Positions 54,685-63,836 of a DNA stretch of 64,000 nt are shown piece after piece. Under the pieces are notes generated by a model. The model was not told the origin of the DNA and ran no database searches. It was given only the letters and a program-made list of their open reading frames with translations. Positions within the stretch are counted from its first letter, which is position 1, and every line of letters starts with the position of its first letter. Position numbers and translations under genes: made by a program. The stretch comes from Enterococcus sp. DIV0212c (GTDB lineage: Bacteria > Bacillota > Bacilli > Lactobacillales > Enterococcaceae): assembly GCF_017377505.1 (NCBI RefSeq), contig NZ_JAFREN010000022.1:19449-83448 (forward strand), given 5' to 3'.

Positions 54685-54796
54685 GATGTGAAAAAGTCAG
54701 GATCTTCGGCAATTTTCTAAAAACCGCACAATGCGTTTTATGCATTGTGCGGTTTTTAGTCCAATTGCTCGAACCTAAACGACTTTTGCCACATCC
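54685..54796 (+). repeat. MITE-like hairpin element, copy B
   Basis: Ends GATGTGAAAAAGTC and GACTTTTGCCACATC; core hairpin AAAAACCGCACAATGC / GCATTGTGCGGTTTTT at 54717-54758. Same orientation as copies A and C. Confidence 0.8.
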
Positions 54797-54891
54797 TCTT
54801 TTCGAACTGTATTTACTTTGAATCTAGGGAATGGATACACTATAATTGGAATAGATAGAGGAATAAAATAATGAAAAAGTAGAGGTGCCTA

Positions 54892-55362
54892 ATGTCGATC
54901 AAGATAAAACGTGTAGCAACAACTGATCCAGAGTTGTTAAATTTAATAAAAGAACTAAATGACTTTTTCAATGAAGAGTGGGGAACAGAGGTCGCTCAAA
55001 GTTATCAAAATCATCACAACCTGGCAGAAATGGCTTGTGCAGTTGTCGCTTACGATGGACAAGTTGCTGTTGGTTGTGGTTGCTGGAAGCTTTTAGATGA
55101 GCAAACGCCGGAAATAAAACGCATGTATGTAAGACCGACAAGTCGCGGTAATGGTGCAGCTTCTAAAATCATGCAAGCGCTAGAAATGGATATGCAAGAA
55201 AAAGGCTATAAGCAAGCTGTTCTAGAAACTGGCAAGGAGATGTTAAGCGCGATCCGCTTTTATGAACGACATGGATACAGTATCATTCCAAATTATGGTG
55301 AATTTATTGGAGATGACTTGTGTGTTTGTATGAAAAAAGAGTTCAAAACGAACGAAAAATAA
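54892..55362 (+). CDS. GNAT-family N-acetyltransferase
   Basis: A 156-residue GNAT protein. The acetyl-CoA-binding motif A is RMYVRPTSRGNGAASKIMQAL, with FYERHGYSIIPNYGEF at the end of the fold. A GAGGTG site precedes the ATG. Substrate unknown; the family N-terminal segment resembles uncharacterised YjgM-like acetyltransferases. Confidence 0.87.
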   Translation: MSIKIKRVATTDPELLNLIKELNDFFNEEWGTEVAQSYQNHHNLAEMACAVVAYDGQVAVGCGCWKLLDEQTPEIKRMYVRPTSRGNGAASKIMQALEMDMQEKGYKQAVLETGKEMLSAIRFYERHGYSIIPNYGEFIGDDLCVCMKKEFKTNEK

Positions 55363-55529
55363 AAGATAAATATACCTATAAAAATCTTCGGATTGTGTCT
55401 ATCATTTCAAGCTTAATTAACTTAGAATTGAAGAAATGATAAATAAGTTTAGAAAAGAACATATTTATTGCTTTTAAATTCTAGAAATCTATAATATTTA
55501 TGAGATGGTTAAGCATAGGGGGAATAGGC

Positions 55530-56717
55530 GTGGAAGATAAGCAGTTTCGGATAACACTGCCGGATAAGATAGTGGAAGAGTTTCAGTTAGAAAATGAAGA
55601 TGAAGTGACAGTAAGTATCAAGGATCAAAAAATAGTGATCGAACCTAAAAAGAAAGTAGCTGGAAATCAGACAATGTCTCTGAGATGGTTTTTGATTCCA
55701 ACAACGGTAGTAAGTGTTCTTTTTCTAAGTTATCTGATGTTTAATAACTACACGCAGGTTGCTTTGACTGGGAGATATTCAATTGCTGATTTTGTTCTTG
55801 TATTAGGGATTTCAAGTGGCGTTTTTAGTTTCTTACTTTTCTTTATAAGAGGGAAGAGGAATCAAGTCACAACGTTATCAAAAGATATTTATTGGCGTAA
55901 TTTTCCAGCGATTTTGCTGTCCTTTATTGTTATTTTACTATTTTCTATATTAGTTTTTTTCAAAGTCATTGATTTGGTTTTTTCTGGGGCGTCTTTTGAT
56001 CTATATACAGCGACACTACTTTTTTTTGTGTTTGTTGGAGCAATCAATTATTTTATGATTTATTCCGCGCTTTCGATTACACCGTCTAAATTGACTAATC
56101 TGTTGATTTTTGTGATCTTCGGCGGAGTGTTGCTTTCTATGATCACGAATAGAGATCATCAATGGTGGCAATTCAACTTTAGTTTTTTGGGAACGATCGA
56201 AGCTAAAAGCAGCTGGCAGTTTAATGTTACCTTGATGTTTTCGGCATTGTTGATGGTCGCATTGATCGATAGTTTATTTGTAGAATTACAAAAAGCGATA
56301 CCTCATAGTAGACGATTGACGATTTTAAAAATTCTATTAACGTTAACAGCGCTAGATCTTGGTGCGGTAGGTTTATTTCCTTATACAGAAACAGGACCTT
56401 TTCAAGGCGTTCATAATCAAGTTGCGGGCTATTTAGTTTATTTGATTGTTATTTTAATCGTAGGAATCAAATGGCTGTTACCAAATGTAACCAAAGAATT
56501 CTTGTCGATCTCTTATATGATTGCGGCGACATTAGTTGTAGTTGTGGTGCTATTTCAGTGGACCAGTTATCTTTCGTTAACGGCATTTGAGTTATTATCT
56601 TTTATGTTGGCTTTTAGCTGGATCGTCTTGTTGCTTCAAAATCTGCAGAAAATGGCTCAGAATTTGAACAACTCTTTTCAGGTGATCGTTGAACAAAGTA
56701 TAGATGAACAAGAGTAG
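55530..56717 (+). CDS. Membrane protein with N-terminal AbrB-like domain
   Basis: A 395-residue protein. Residues 1-45 (EDKQFRITLPDKIVEEFQLENEDEVTV ... IEPKK) match a SpoVT/AbrB swapped-hairpin domain. About ten membrane helices follow, in DUF998-like style. I start it at the GTG at 55530, with GGGGGA upstream; an ATG at 55500 has no ribosome site. Fusion of a DNA-binding-type fold to a membrane domain suggests a membrane-tethered regulator or a domain reused for other purposes. Terminator at 56736. Confidence 0.75.
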   Translation: MEDKQFRITLPDKIVEEFQLENEDEVTVSIKDQKIVIEPKKKVAGNQTMSLRWFLIPTTVVSVLFLSYLMFNNYTQVALTGRYSIADFVLVLGISSGVFSFLLFFIRGKRNQVTTLSKDIYWRNFPAILLSFIVILLFSILVFFKVIDLVFSGASFDLYTATLLFFVFVGAINYFMIYSALSITPSKLTNLLIFVIFGGVLLSMITNRDHQWWQFNFSFLGTIEAKSSWQFNVTLMFSALLMVALIDSLFVELQKAIPHSRRLTILKILLTLTALDLGAVGLFPYTETGPFQGVHNQVAGYLVYLIVILIVGIKWLLPNVTKEFLSISYMIAATLVVVVVLFQWTSYLSLTAFELLSFMLAFSWIVLLLQNLQKMAQNLNNSFQVIVEQSIDEQE

Positions 56718-56735
56718 CGAATTTAATAATTTAGT

Positions 56736-56777
56736 GAATACATCGACAGATTTTTCATTTGTTGGTGTATTTTTTCT
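56736..56777 (+). terminator. Terminator after the AbrB-fused membrane protein
   Basis: AATACATCGACA / TGTTGGTGTATT stem and T6. Confidence 0.75.
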
Positions 56778-56825
56778 GGTATTTTCTGTTATGCTATAAA
56801 TAAAAAAAGAAGAAAGGGATTCACC

Positions 56826-57275
56826 TTGAAAACAACGATTGAATTTATTGATTCCAACGAGGATGAGCGAGCGATTTTTAACGTTCATAAATTAACGCCA
56901 GTTTTGGAAAATGTGTTGTCTCTCTTAAATGAGGAGGATCGATTTCTAATAGGGGAAGAAAATGGTTCGTTATATAGATTAGCATTTTCTGAGATTCTTT
57001 ATATTGAAGTTGTCGATAAAAAAAGCTTTATTTATACGGAAAACTTAGTTTGTCAAAGTAGTGAAAAATTATATCAATTGGAAGAGCAATTATCATCTTT
57101 TAAATTTATCCGAACATCAAAATCCATGCTGCTTAATATTACAGCAATCAAGGCAATCGCCCCTACCTTAAGTGGACGTTTTGAAGCGATGTTGCTTAAT
57201 GATGAGCGAGTTGCTATATCAAGAAAGTATGTTCCAGATTTGAAAAAAGGATTAGGAATGGAGCGTAAAAAATGA
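56826..57275 (+). CDS. LytTR-family DNA-binding regulator
   Basis: A 149-residue protein with a C-terminal LytTR domain (about 45-145: IGEENGSLYRLAFSEILYIEVVDKKSFIYT and FIRTSKSMLLNITAIKAI) and no receiver domain. It uses a TTG start behind GAAAGGGA. Its stop overlaps the next gene by four bases. LytTR proteins paired with a small membrane protein form LRS-type systems (BrsRM, HdrRM in streptococci), where the membrane partner restrains the regulator. Confidence 0.85.
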   Translation: MKTTIEFIDSNEDERAIFNVHKLTPVLENVLSLLNEEDRFLIGEENGSLYRLAFSEILYIEVVDKKSFIYTENLVCQSSEKLYQLEEQLSSFKFIRTSKSMLLNITAIKAIAPTLSGRFEAMLLNDERVAISRKYVPDLKKGLGMERKK

Positions 57276-57673
57276 AAATTACTGCATACTTAAAAAATGC
57301 TTTTCGCTTAACTTCGATGATTTTTACAATTCTAGTTGTGGTGAACTTAGTTATAAATAAGGCAGTTTTATTTACTATGATTGAATTTGTTTTATTTGTT
57401 TCAGTAGTCTCTGGTGCACTGTTATTTCTGGTAGATGATCGCGAGATATACTCGAATCGACGGATGATCATTAATCAGATTTTATACATCAGTATTATAT
57501 TTACACTGATCATTATTGGTAATTATCTTTTTGATTGGGAACTGGGAGTTAATGGGTTAGTGAGAAATCTGTTTCTTATTTTACTTATTTTCTTCTTCAT
57601 AAAATTTATTATGTACAGTAACGATAAAAAAGAAGCCCAAGAAATGAACCGATACATTCAAAAGAATAAGTGA
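57272..57673 (+). CDS. DUF3021-like membrane partner of the LytTR regulator
   Basis: A 133-residue protein with four membrane helices (about 15-33, 41-58, 70-90, 97-116). Overlap with the LytTR gene (ATGA) and helix layout fit the DUF3021 partner proteins. It probably holds the regulator inactive at the membrane. An ABC transporter follows after a MITE-like element and is a likely target. Confidence 0.8.
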   Translation: MKITAYLKNAFRLTSMIFTILVVVNLVINKAVLFTMIEFVLFVSVVSGALLFLVDDREIYSNRRMIINQILYISIIFTLIIIGNYLFDWELGVNGLVRNLFLILLIFFFIKFIMYSNDKKEAQEMNRYIQKNK

Positions 57674-57697
57674 CATGAATAAAAAATTCAAATAAAC

Positions 57698-57811
57698 GTG
57701 TTAAAAAAGTCAGGATCTTCGGCACTTTTCTAGAAACCGCCCAATGCATGGAAAAACGCATTGGGCGGTTTTTAGTCCAATTACTCGATTCTAAATGACT
57801 TTTGTTGCATC
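57698..57811 (+). repeat. MITE-like hairpin element, copy C
   Basis: Core AAACCGCCCAATGC / GCATTGGGCGGTTT. Against copies A and B one A-T pair is replaced by C-G on both arms, a compensatory change. Terminal repeats are more diverged here. Confidence 0.8.
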
Positions 57812-57873
57812 TTAGTTCTGTTTTTCGACCACTTAGAAAAAGTCCGTTGTTTTTGCCCGTAAGGTTGCTTATA

Positions 57874-57887
57874 GTTGATTTATCAAC
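57874..57887 (+). promoter_or_regulatory. Palindrome before the ABC transporter operon
   Basis: GTTGATTTATCAAC lies 22 bases before the ATPase start codon. It may be an operator; no matching regulator is established. Confidence 0.3.
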
Positions 57888-57908
57888 CAGAACGAAGGAG
57901 CCAATAAT

Positions 57909-58643
57909 ATGACAGAACTTGTAACAGTCTCAACTATAGCCAAGAAATACAATCAGCAGCAAGTCTTAAACAATATTTCATTTTCAATCCAAGAGGGTGA
58001 ATTATTTTCGATTCTTGGACCAAATGGTGCTGGGAAATCTACGCTGATTTCATTGATCCTCGGATTAACAAAACCAGATTCAGGTGAGATACAGCTTGAG
58101 GGAAAGAAAATGAATTCAAATTCGATCGAACATAAATCACTGATCTCAGTTGTTTTCCAAAATAGTATTTTAGATCAAGAATTATCAGTTAAAGATAACT
58201 TAGTTATGAGAGCTTATTTTTATACAAATAATTGGAAGCAAGCGAAAGCATTAGCCAATGAAAAGTTAGCGGATGTGCAAGGGCAGCATCTTTTAAATAA
58301 ACGTTATGGCGTTTTGTCTGGCGGCGAAAAAAGAAAAGTAGATATTGCCAGAGCGTTACTCAACACGCCTAAACTATTATTTTTGGACGAGCCAACTACA
58401 GGCTTAGATATTGTTTCCAGAGCGGACATGTGGAAGTTGATTCATCAGCTAAAAGAAAAATATAAGATGACCATCGTATTGACTACGCATTATATGGAGG
58501 AAGCCAGGGATTCAACGAATATCTTAATGTTAGATGCAGGGCAAATCAAGGCTTATGATTCACCAGAAAATTTAAAAACGACCTATGAGTGTCTTACATT
58601 AGAAGATGTCTTTTTAAACATCGTTGAAAAAGGGAGAAAATAA
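57909..58643 (+). CDS. ABC transporter ATPase
   Basis: A 244-residue ATPase: Walker A GPNGAGKST, Q-loop VVFQNS, signature LSGGEKRKV, Walker B LLFLDEPTTGLD, switch TTHYMEEA. Two bases separate it from the permease gene. Location after a LytTR/DUF3021 pair suggests LRS-controlled export, often bacteriocin-immunity or lipid-stress related. Substrate not evident. Confidence 0.9.
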   Translation: MTELVTVSTIAKKYNQQQVLNNISFSIQEGELFSILGPNGAGKSTLISLILGLTKPDSGEIQLEGKKMNSNSIEHKSLISVVFQNSILDQELSVKDNLVMRAYFYTNNWKQAKALANEKLADVQGQHLLNKRYGVLSGGEKRKVDIARALLNTPKLLFLDEPTTGLDIVSRADMWKLIHQLKEKYKMTIVLTTHYMEEARDSTNILMLDAGQIKAYDSPENLKTTYECLTLEDVFLNIVEKGRK

Positions 58644-58645
58644 AA

Positions 58646-59488
58646 ATGAATGCATTAGTATATAGAGGATTATTACTATTTTTTAAAAATAAACAGGCAG
58701 TTATCGGTTCGTTTATTGGTGCTTTGATCATGGTTGGTTTATATGTATTTTTATTGGGAGATAGCTTAGTGAAGCAATTATCTGTTTTACCAAATCCGCA
58801 GTTAGTGGTAGATACGTGGATGCTGGCAGGCGTGATTGGTATTGCTTCAGCTAGTTCCACATTAGGGTCTGTCAGTTTGATGATTCGTGATAAAGAGCGG
58901 AACGTCTACACTGATTTTATGATTTCACCCATTGCTAAAAGTAAAATTATGTTGGGGTATTTTTTTAGTACATTTTTGATTTCATTTGTGATCACGATGG
59001 CCGTTATTATCGTAGCTGAATGTTATATTGTGTTTATTTCAAAAGGTTCATTTTTATCAATGACACAGTTTGGCTTGTTGCTCTTAGTTAGCCTTTTAAC
59101 GATCTTTTGTTCATCAGCATTTATGTTTTTTGTAGCTAGTTTTTTCCGTCGAATTGATACATTTTCTACGATGACATCGATCATTGGACCGTTGTTAGGT
59201 TTTTTAACGGGTTGCTATGTACCAATCGGCAGTTTACCCGAAACGGCTCAATTAGTAGTCAAATATTTTCCTTTAACAAGCGGTGTTGTGCTGATTCGGA
59301 GGATTTTAACAGAAAATGCGTTTGCTTCAGCTGATAAACAAGCAATGAAAGTTGTGCAAGAAGAATTGGGTATTGTAATGAACTATCCGTATGAACTGTT
59401 GTTTCCGATTGCCATACTGATTGTTTCAAGTTGTATTTTTCTAGGAATCGCGCTATTCAATGTTAAAAGAGTAGAAATTAAACGCTAG
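58646..59488 (+). CDS. ABC-2 type transporter permease
   Basis: A 280-residue permease with six helices and the ABC-2 region GFLTGCYVPIGSLPETAQ. It works with the preceding ATPase. It ends before a strong bidirectional terminator. Confidence 0.88.
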   Translation: MNALVYRGLLLFFKNKQAVIGSFIGALIMVGLYVFLLGDSLVKQLSVLPNPQLVVDTWMLAGVIGIASASSTLGSVSLMIRDKERNVYTDFMISPIAKSKIMLGYFFSTFLISFVITMAVIIVAECYIVFISKGSFLSMTQFGLLLLVSLLTIFCSSAFMFFVASFFRRIDTFSTMTSIIGPLLGFLTGCYVPIGSLPETAQLVVKYFPLTSGVVLIRRILTENAFASADKQAMKVVQEELGIVMNYPYELLFPIAILIVSSCIFLGIALFNVKRVEIKR

Positions 59489-59521
59489 GCTACTTTAGCG
59501 AAACTGTTTAAAGTAAAAAAT

Positions 59522-59574
59522 TACGACGTATAGGCATTTTTTATCATCCTAAGATAAAAATGCCTATACGTCGT
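59522..59574. terminator. Bidirectional terminator between convergent genes
   Basis: Almost perfect 22-bp stem (ACGACGTATAGGCATTTTT / AAAAATGCCTATACGTCGT) with T runs on both strands, between the ABC permease and the minus-strand M60 gene. Confidence 0.9.
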
Positions 59575-59650
59575 TTGATGTTTCTGAGCAAATAATTGTG
59601 ATGTTTATTAAATATATATAGTAGATTGATCGTATTTAAAGGCAGGAATT

Positions 59651-62095
59651 TTAAAGAAGTTCCCAAACTGGTGAGATTCCAGGTTGGTCGCCTTGTGTCC
59701 ACCATTTTGCTATATAGGTTTGTCCTTGGAACGTTACGGTATCATCTTTTTCGTATGATTTCTCTAATTCCCATTCCAGAGATTGATTAGAAAGGAGTTT
59801 CCAAGCATCAGATTGATCCGGGCGGTTATTTTGATTCCACCATTTTGCTTCATATTGTAAGCCATTATATAGGACTTTATCCCCTTCATTATAAACTTCT
59901 GTACTCTTCCATACGGACAACCCATTGCTGTCTCCTTGCGTTTTCACGGTCAAAGGTTCACTTTTCTCTGACTCTTGCTTGAAGGTATCTACAGCTATAA
60001 TTTCATAAGTATATGTTGTATTTGGTTTTAGGTTTGTATCATTGAAAGGCGTATTTCGTACAGTAGTTATTTTGATTCCATTGCGGTAAACATCATACTG
60101 TGAAATTCCAATTGGACTATCTGATCGGGTCCAAGACAAGGTCAATGAATTCTGGGTTATTTCGTTTGCACTGAGATTGCTTGGTTTTGTTGGCAAAGTT
60201 GGTGTCGGAAATGCCAATGTTTTTACAGTTAGTACATCGCTTTTAGGTGATTCTCTATTGTAAGTATCTATAGCTATGATTTCATAAGTGTAAGTTGTAT
60301 CTGGTTTTAATTGGGTATCTTCAAAAGAAAGATTTTTTGTGCTAGCAATTTTTAAACCATTACGATAAATATTGTAATTGGAAATACCAATGAAACTATT
60401 CGATTTGTCCCAACTTATGGATAATCTATCTCGTAGTACAGAAGTGGCTGTCAAATTGTTTGGTTTTGTTGGAACAGGAATTTCTGTTTCAGCTTTATTT
60501 GGTATGCGTACTTTAAAGCTAGTATTTTTCTTAGACATTTTGCCCATAGTATCTATAGCGGTCAACGTGTATGTGTAAGATGTATTTGATTTGACTGTTT
60601 TATCTATAAATGATTCAGAAGATGTACGTGCAATTTCTTTGTCATCTCTGAAAATAACATATTCTTTTATTGGGTTGATGCTGTATCCTGCTTGCCAGTT
60701 TAACTTTACTGAGTCATAGTTGATATCAGAAGCGGGTAAATTCACTGGTGGTTCTGGTATATCGATCGGACTAATTGGTTTTTCAGGTTCATCACGGTGT
60801 TCCCAAATTTTATGCGTTAATTTAGGGTATTTTTCTAACGCTTGTTTTGTTTCAGGAGAAATTGTCAGTCCCCACATTTCAAAATAAGGAAGTAAATTCT
60901 TATTAGCTATTTTCGAGGTAGAAGTAATAAAATATTGTATTTTTTCTAGATCATTGTTCTTTATATCTTTTGCTTCTTCTCGATATAATTTATGCAATTT
61001 AGGGTAGAAATCATCACCAAATGCTAATTCTAATTGCCAAAACATAGCTAGTCGTGTGAATAAATCTTCTGTCTCATAATTTTTATTGGCTTGATTAAAG
61101 TAAGTGGAAACTTTCTCATAAACATGATCTTTTTCTAAGCGACTTCTATTTCCGAGTGCTTTGTTACTTCTCATACTGTAAATATTCACTGTTACTTCTG
61201 TCATGTCGTTCCAAGTCATTCTAAGTGATTGGTACGTATGACCGAATTCATGCATGGGTCCCCAAAGGTTGTCTGAGGAAGGAGATAATAAGTAACCCAT
61301 TCCTGCACTTTGAGAATAGGCAGTGTGATTATACGTAGCATACATATAATATTGAGGTTCTTGTGTTTCTCTCATATGTTGAATAAGACCACGACTTTTT
61401 CTGTGTAGAGTAGAACTATTGTCCAAACCGGATGAGTTATCATGGATGTCAATTATACGATCATAGGTCTCAACTATATTTTTAGGATCTTTCACTTGCG
61501 GTAATGTTACCCTTGAACCTGTGATCAATGTTTTTTTCCCAATTAATTCATAACCAGGAGCTAAAGGGTTTTGTTTTAATTCATTTTGCCAATCAGCTTC
61601 AGTTGTTTTTCCAAAGATGAATCGAGGCAGTTTTAAACCACCTTCTACTGTGACAGTTAATTTATTTTGAGGTGTTGGCTCTGTTGTGTTTTGAAGATGA
61701 ATGACTCCTTCATCTCTTGTAGAAATGATATTCTCCCCTTTTTTTAAGGGCGTTCGTTCGGAATGGCCTTCTCGGCTATCCGTTAGAGCAACGGGAGAAA
61801 TAGTATAGGTTGGCAGCGATAGTTGATCTGTATTTTCATCAACATAAATGGTGATTATATCTGACTCTTTCTTGTAAATACCAGTGGACTGATTATCACT
61901 AGGACCAAAGCGATTATCTAATTGAGTTTGTTTGTAGTCTGTAATACTTTCGGTTTGGGCTAGCTCGGTTTTGATACTAACTGTGGGGGAATCCGAATCA
62001 GAAGTGGCATGGTAAGCCTCTGTATACAAAAAAGTAGTAGCTAATAAAGCCAACATAGAAACCCCAAAATAAAGTGAACATTTATTCTTTTTCAT
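59651..62095 (-). CDS. Secreted M60-family metallopeptidase with FN3 and chitin-binding modules
   Basis: An 814-residue secreted enzyme. A signal peptide (about 1-30) precedes an M60 (enhancin-type) catalytic domain with zinc motif H282-E283-F-G-H286 (GPMHEFGHTYQS). Three fibronectin type III domains follow (about 450-540, 545-630, 640-725; ITQNSLTLSWTRSD and similar), then two C-terminal CBM5/12 chitin-binding modules with AKWWNQNNRP and AKWWTQGDQP aromatic triads. M60 enzymes cleave mucin-type glycoproteins. No sortase tail is seen, so it is released. Single gene. Confidence 0.9.
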   Translation of the reverse strand: MKKNKCSLYFGVSMLALLATTFLYTEAYHATSDSDSPTVSIKTELAQTESITDYKQTQLDNRFGPSDNQSTGIYKKESDIITIYVDENTDQLSLPTYTISPVALTDSREGHSERTPLKKGENIISTRDEGVIHLQNTTEPTPQNKLTVTVEGGLKLPRFIFGKTTEADWQNELKQNPLAPGYELIGKKTLITGSRVTLPQVKDPKNIVETYDRIIDIHDNSSGLDNSSTLHRKSRGLIQHMRETQEPQYYMYATYNHTAYSQSAGMGYLLSPSSDNLWGPMHEFGHTYQSLRMTWNDMTEVTVNIYSMRSNKALGNRSRLEKDHVYEKVSTYFNQANKNYETEDLFTRLAMFWQLELAFGDDFYPKLHKLYREEAKDIKNNDLEKIQYFITSTSKIANKNLLPYFEMWGLTISPETKQALEKYPKLTHKIWEHRDEPEKPISPIDIPEPPVNLPASDINYDSVKLNWQAGYSINPIKEYVIFRDDKEIARTSSESFIDKTVKSNTSYTYTLTAIDTMGKMSKKNTSFKVRIPNKAETEIPVPTKPNNLTATSVLRDRLSISWDKSNSFIGISNYNIYRNGLKIASTKNLSFEDTQLKPDTTYTYEIIAIDTYNRESPKSDVLTVKTLAFPTPTLPTKPSNLSANEITQNSLTLSWTRSDSPIGISQYDVYRNGIKITTVRNTPFNDTNLKPNTTYTYEIIAVDTFKQESEKSEPLTVKTQGDSNGLSVWKSTEVYNEGDKVLYNGLQYEAKWWNQNNRPDQSDAWKLLSNQSLEWELEKSYEKDDTVTFQGQTYIAKWWTQGDQPGISPVWELL

Positions 62096-62301
62096 TTTTG
62101 ATTAACCAACTTTCTTTCAATATAATTTTATTATATATCTATTTTATGTATTTTTCTGTTCATTTTTAGACATTAGGTTAAACTTTTTTGACCCTTTAAT
62201 ATATAATAATGATGAAAACTACATTTTATATTGAATTAGCAATTAGTTAATAATAAAATCACAGTTTTAAAGTGGTTCGATTCTTTTAAAAGTTAAAACA
62301 T

Positions 62302-63165
62302 TTATTTTTGTTCATCGAGATAACGAGACATCAATTCCATATGATGCATCACTGCAGCTTTTCTCATCACTCCCATGCCTGGAAATTTTTCTTTTGAAAC
62401 AGCATCAAGGAGTAACTCGATGCCTAAAGTCACTTTTTTCCCACATAATTTCGTTTTCCACTCACTGACCTCAGCCATTAGCTCAAAAAATTTGTCTTTT
62501 TGAGACGGAGCTTCTTCACTTGAAAGAAAATGATGAATTCGTAAGTGGTCATTTTCAAAATAAACAAGGTGCAAAGGCAATGATTTTGAAGGATAGCTGT
62601 GTTCATAATAGATTCGGCTATCAATAGAAAAATCACTAAATCCGATAAAACCTCTTTTTTGAAACGTTAAATGTGTATCTGAAAAAAATTCATCAGAACA
62701 TTCTTGGTAGTAACTTATTTTAGGTAATCTAGTGAAAACATCCTGAGAAAGAATCTTATTGCCGCTGATTTTTTGTAGCAAACGGAGTTCTTCAGGAATC
62801 AAGACATTTACTTGATTGGATTGCCAATCACTTTGCAAAGCAGGAGTTGAGTTGCCAATCACAAATAATTGCGGTTCTGCGCTTAATGTTTCGATAGGCT
62901 GTTCAACGATCAGAGCCTTTTCTAAAGATAATGAGTTTAGATGAAGGATTCCTTCTTCGGTCAAAAAGTCGCCAGCTTGAGGGTTTTGAATAAGATAAAA
63001 AGGCTGGTTTTCTCTTTGGAACAACTCGATAAATTTTTTCAACGCCGTAGAATTTTTAACTGGTTCAATAATTGGTATGATTTGTCGGGACAAGCAATGA
63101 TGTTCTAAAAGTGTCGTTAGTGCAAATAAGTCAAATTGTTTCCCACGAAAATAAGGATAATACAT
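62302..63165 (-). CDS. sce7725-family protein
   Basis: A 287-residue protein beginning MYYPYFRGKQFDLFAL and IIPIIEPVKN, the pattern of the sce7725 family. I start it at the ATG (complement 63163-63165), behind GGAGGAA, overlapping the stop of the upstream gene (TAATG). No catalytic motif is established for the family. Members are often paired with a nuclease-like protein, as here. Confidence 0.75.
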   Translation of the reverse strand: MYYPYFRGKQFDLFALTTLLEHHCLSRQIIPIIEPVKNSTALKKFIELFQRENQPFYLIQNPQAGDFLTEEGILHLNSLSLEKALIVEQPIETLSAEPQLFVIGNSTPALQSDWQSNQVNVLIPEELRLLQKISGNKILSQDVFTRLPKISYYQECSDEFFSDTHLTFQKRGFIGFSDFSIDSRIYYEHSYPSKSLPLHLVYFENDHLRIHHFLSSEEAPSQKDKFFELMAEVSEWKTKLCGKKVTLGIELLLDAVSKEKFPGMGVMRKAAVMHHMELMSRYLDEQK

Positions 63166-63836
63166 TATTTTTCCTCCCAAAGACGTTGTTCCAATTTAAA
63201 ATAAGCCTCACGCGTGGCCTCTAATTCCTCTTTTAAAGCCTCAACCGCCTGATCACAAATATCTTCTACAAAACGATCATAGTAATTCACGCCGCCGCCA
63301 AATAAGTCATAGTCAGGTTGTCTTTTCTTCAACTCGTTATAGAGCCTATCAGTCGGAAAAACCCGCAAGCCTCGTGCTGTTTGTTTAGCCTTGCCAACTT
63401 CTCTAGCTTGTGCGCTGATCAAACGGAAAAGTAGTTCCTGTTCATTGACTAAAAGAGCTTGTCTTTGCGGTTTTTTTTCTATTGTAAAATAGCCCGGTAA
63501 CTTTTGTTCGTCCGCTGAAATATATTGATGATAAACCATCACACCGATATGACTTGGAATTTCTTCTTTGACTTTTTCAAAAAGAGCTTGTGGTAAGACA
63601 AAATAATTATAATTACCAATAAAGGAAAGCTTTGCTTTTGAGCGGAAATCGGCTTTACTGACTTTTAACTCATAACAACGCCATTCGAATTGATTATCGG
63701 CAGTTAAACGACAACTCAGTGTATCCACTATTCCTTGGGTTTCAGGCATAGTGACTTCCTCAACGACAATATCTCCATTTTCACGACAATAATAATAAAG
63801 CACTTCTTCCATTTGGATGGTTAATGACGTTTTCAT
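63165..63836 (-). CDS. PD-(D/E)xK nuclease-like (MmcB-like) protein
   Basis: A 223-residue protein. GIVDTLSCRL (D38) and WRCYELKVSKADF (E56, K58) followed by YNYFVLP form the D-ExK core seen in MmcB-like nuclease-fold proteins. The last 50 residues are a charged helix. It is translationally coupled to the sce7725 gene. A DNA-repair or defence role is conceivable; not demonstrated. Confidence 0.6.
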   Translation of the reverse strand: MKTSLTIQMEEVLYYYCRENGDIVVEEVTMPETQGIVDTLSCRLTADNQFEWRCYELKVSKADFRSKAKLSFIGNYNYFVLPQALFEKVKEEIPSHIGVMVYHQYISADEQKLPGYFTIEKKPQRQALLVNEQELLFRLISAQAREVGKAKQTARGLRVFPTDRLYNELKKRQPDYDLFGGGVNYYDRFVEDICDQAVEALKEELEATREAYFKLEQRLWEEK

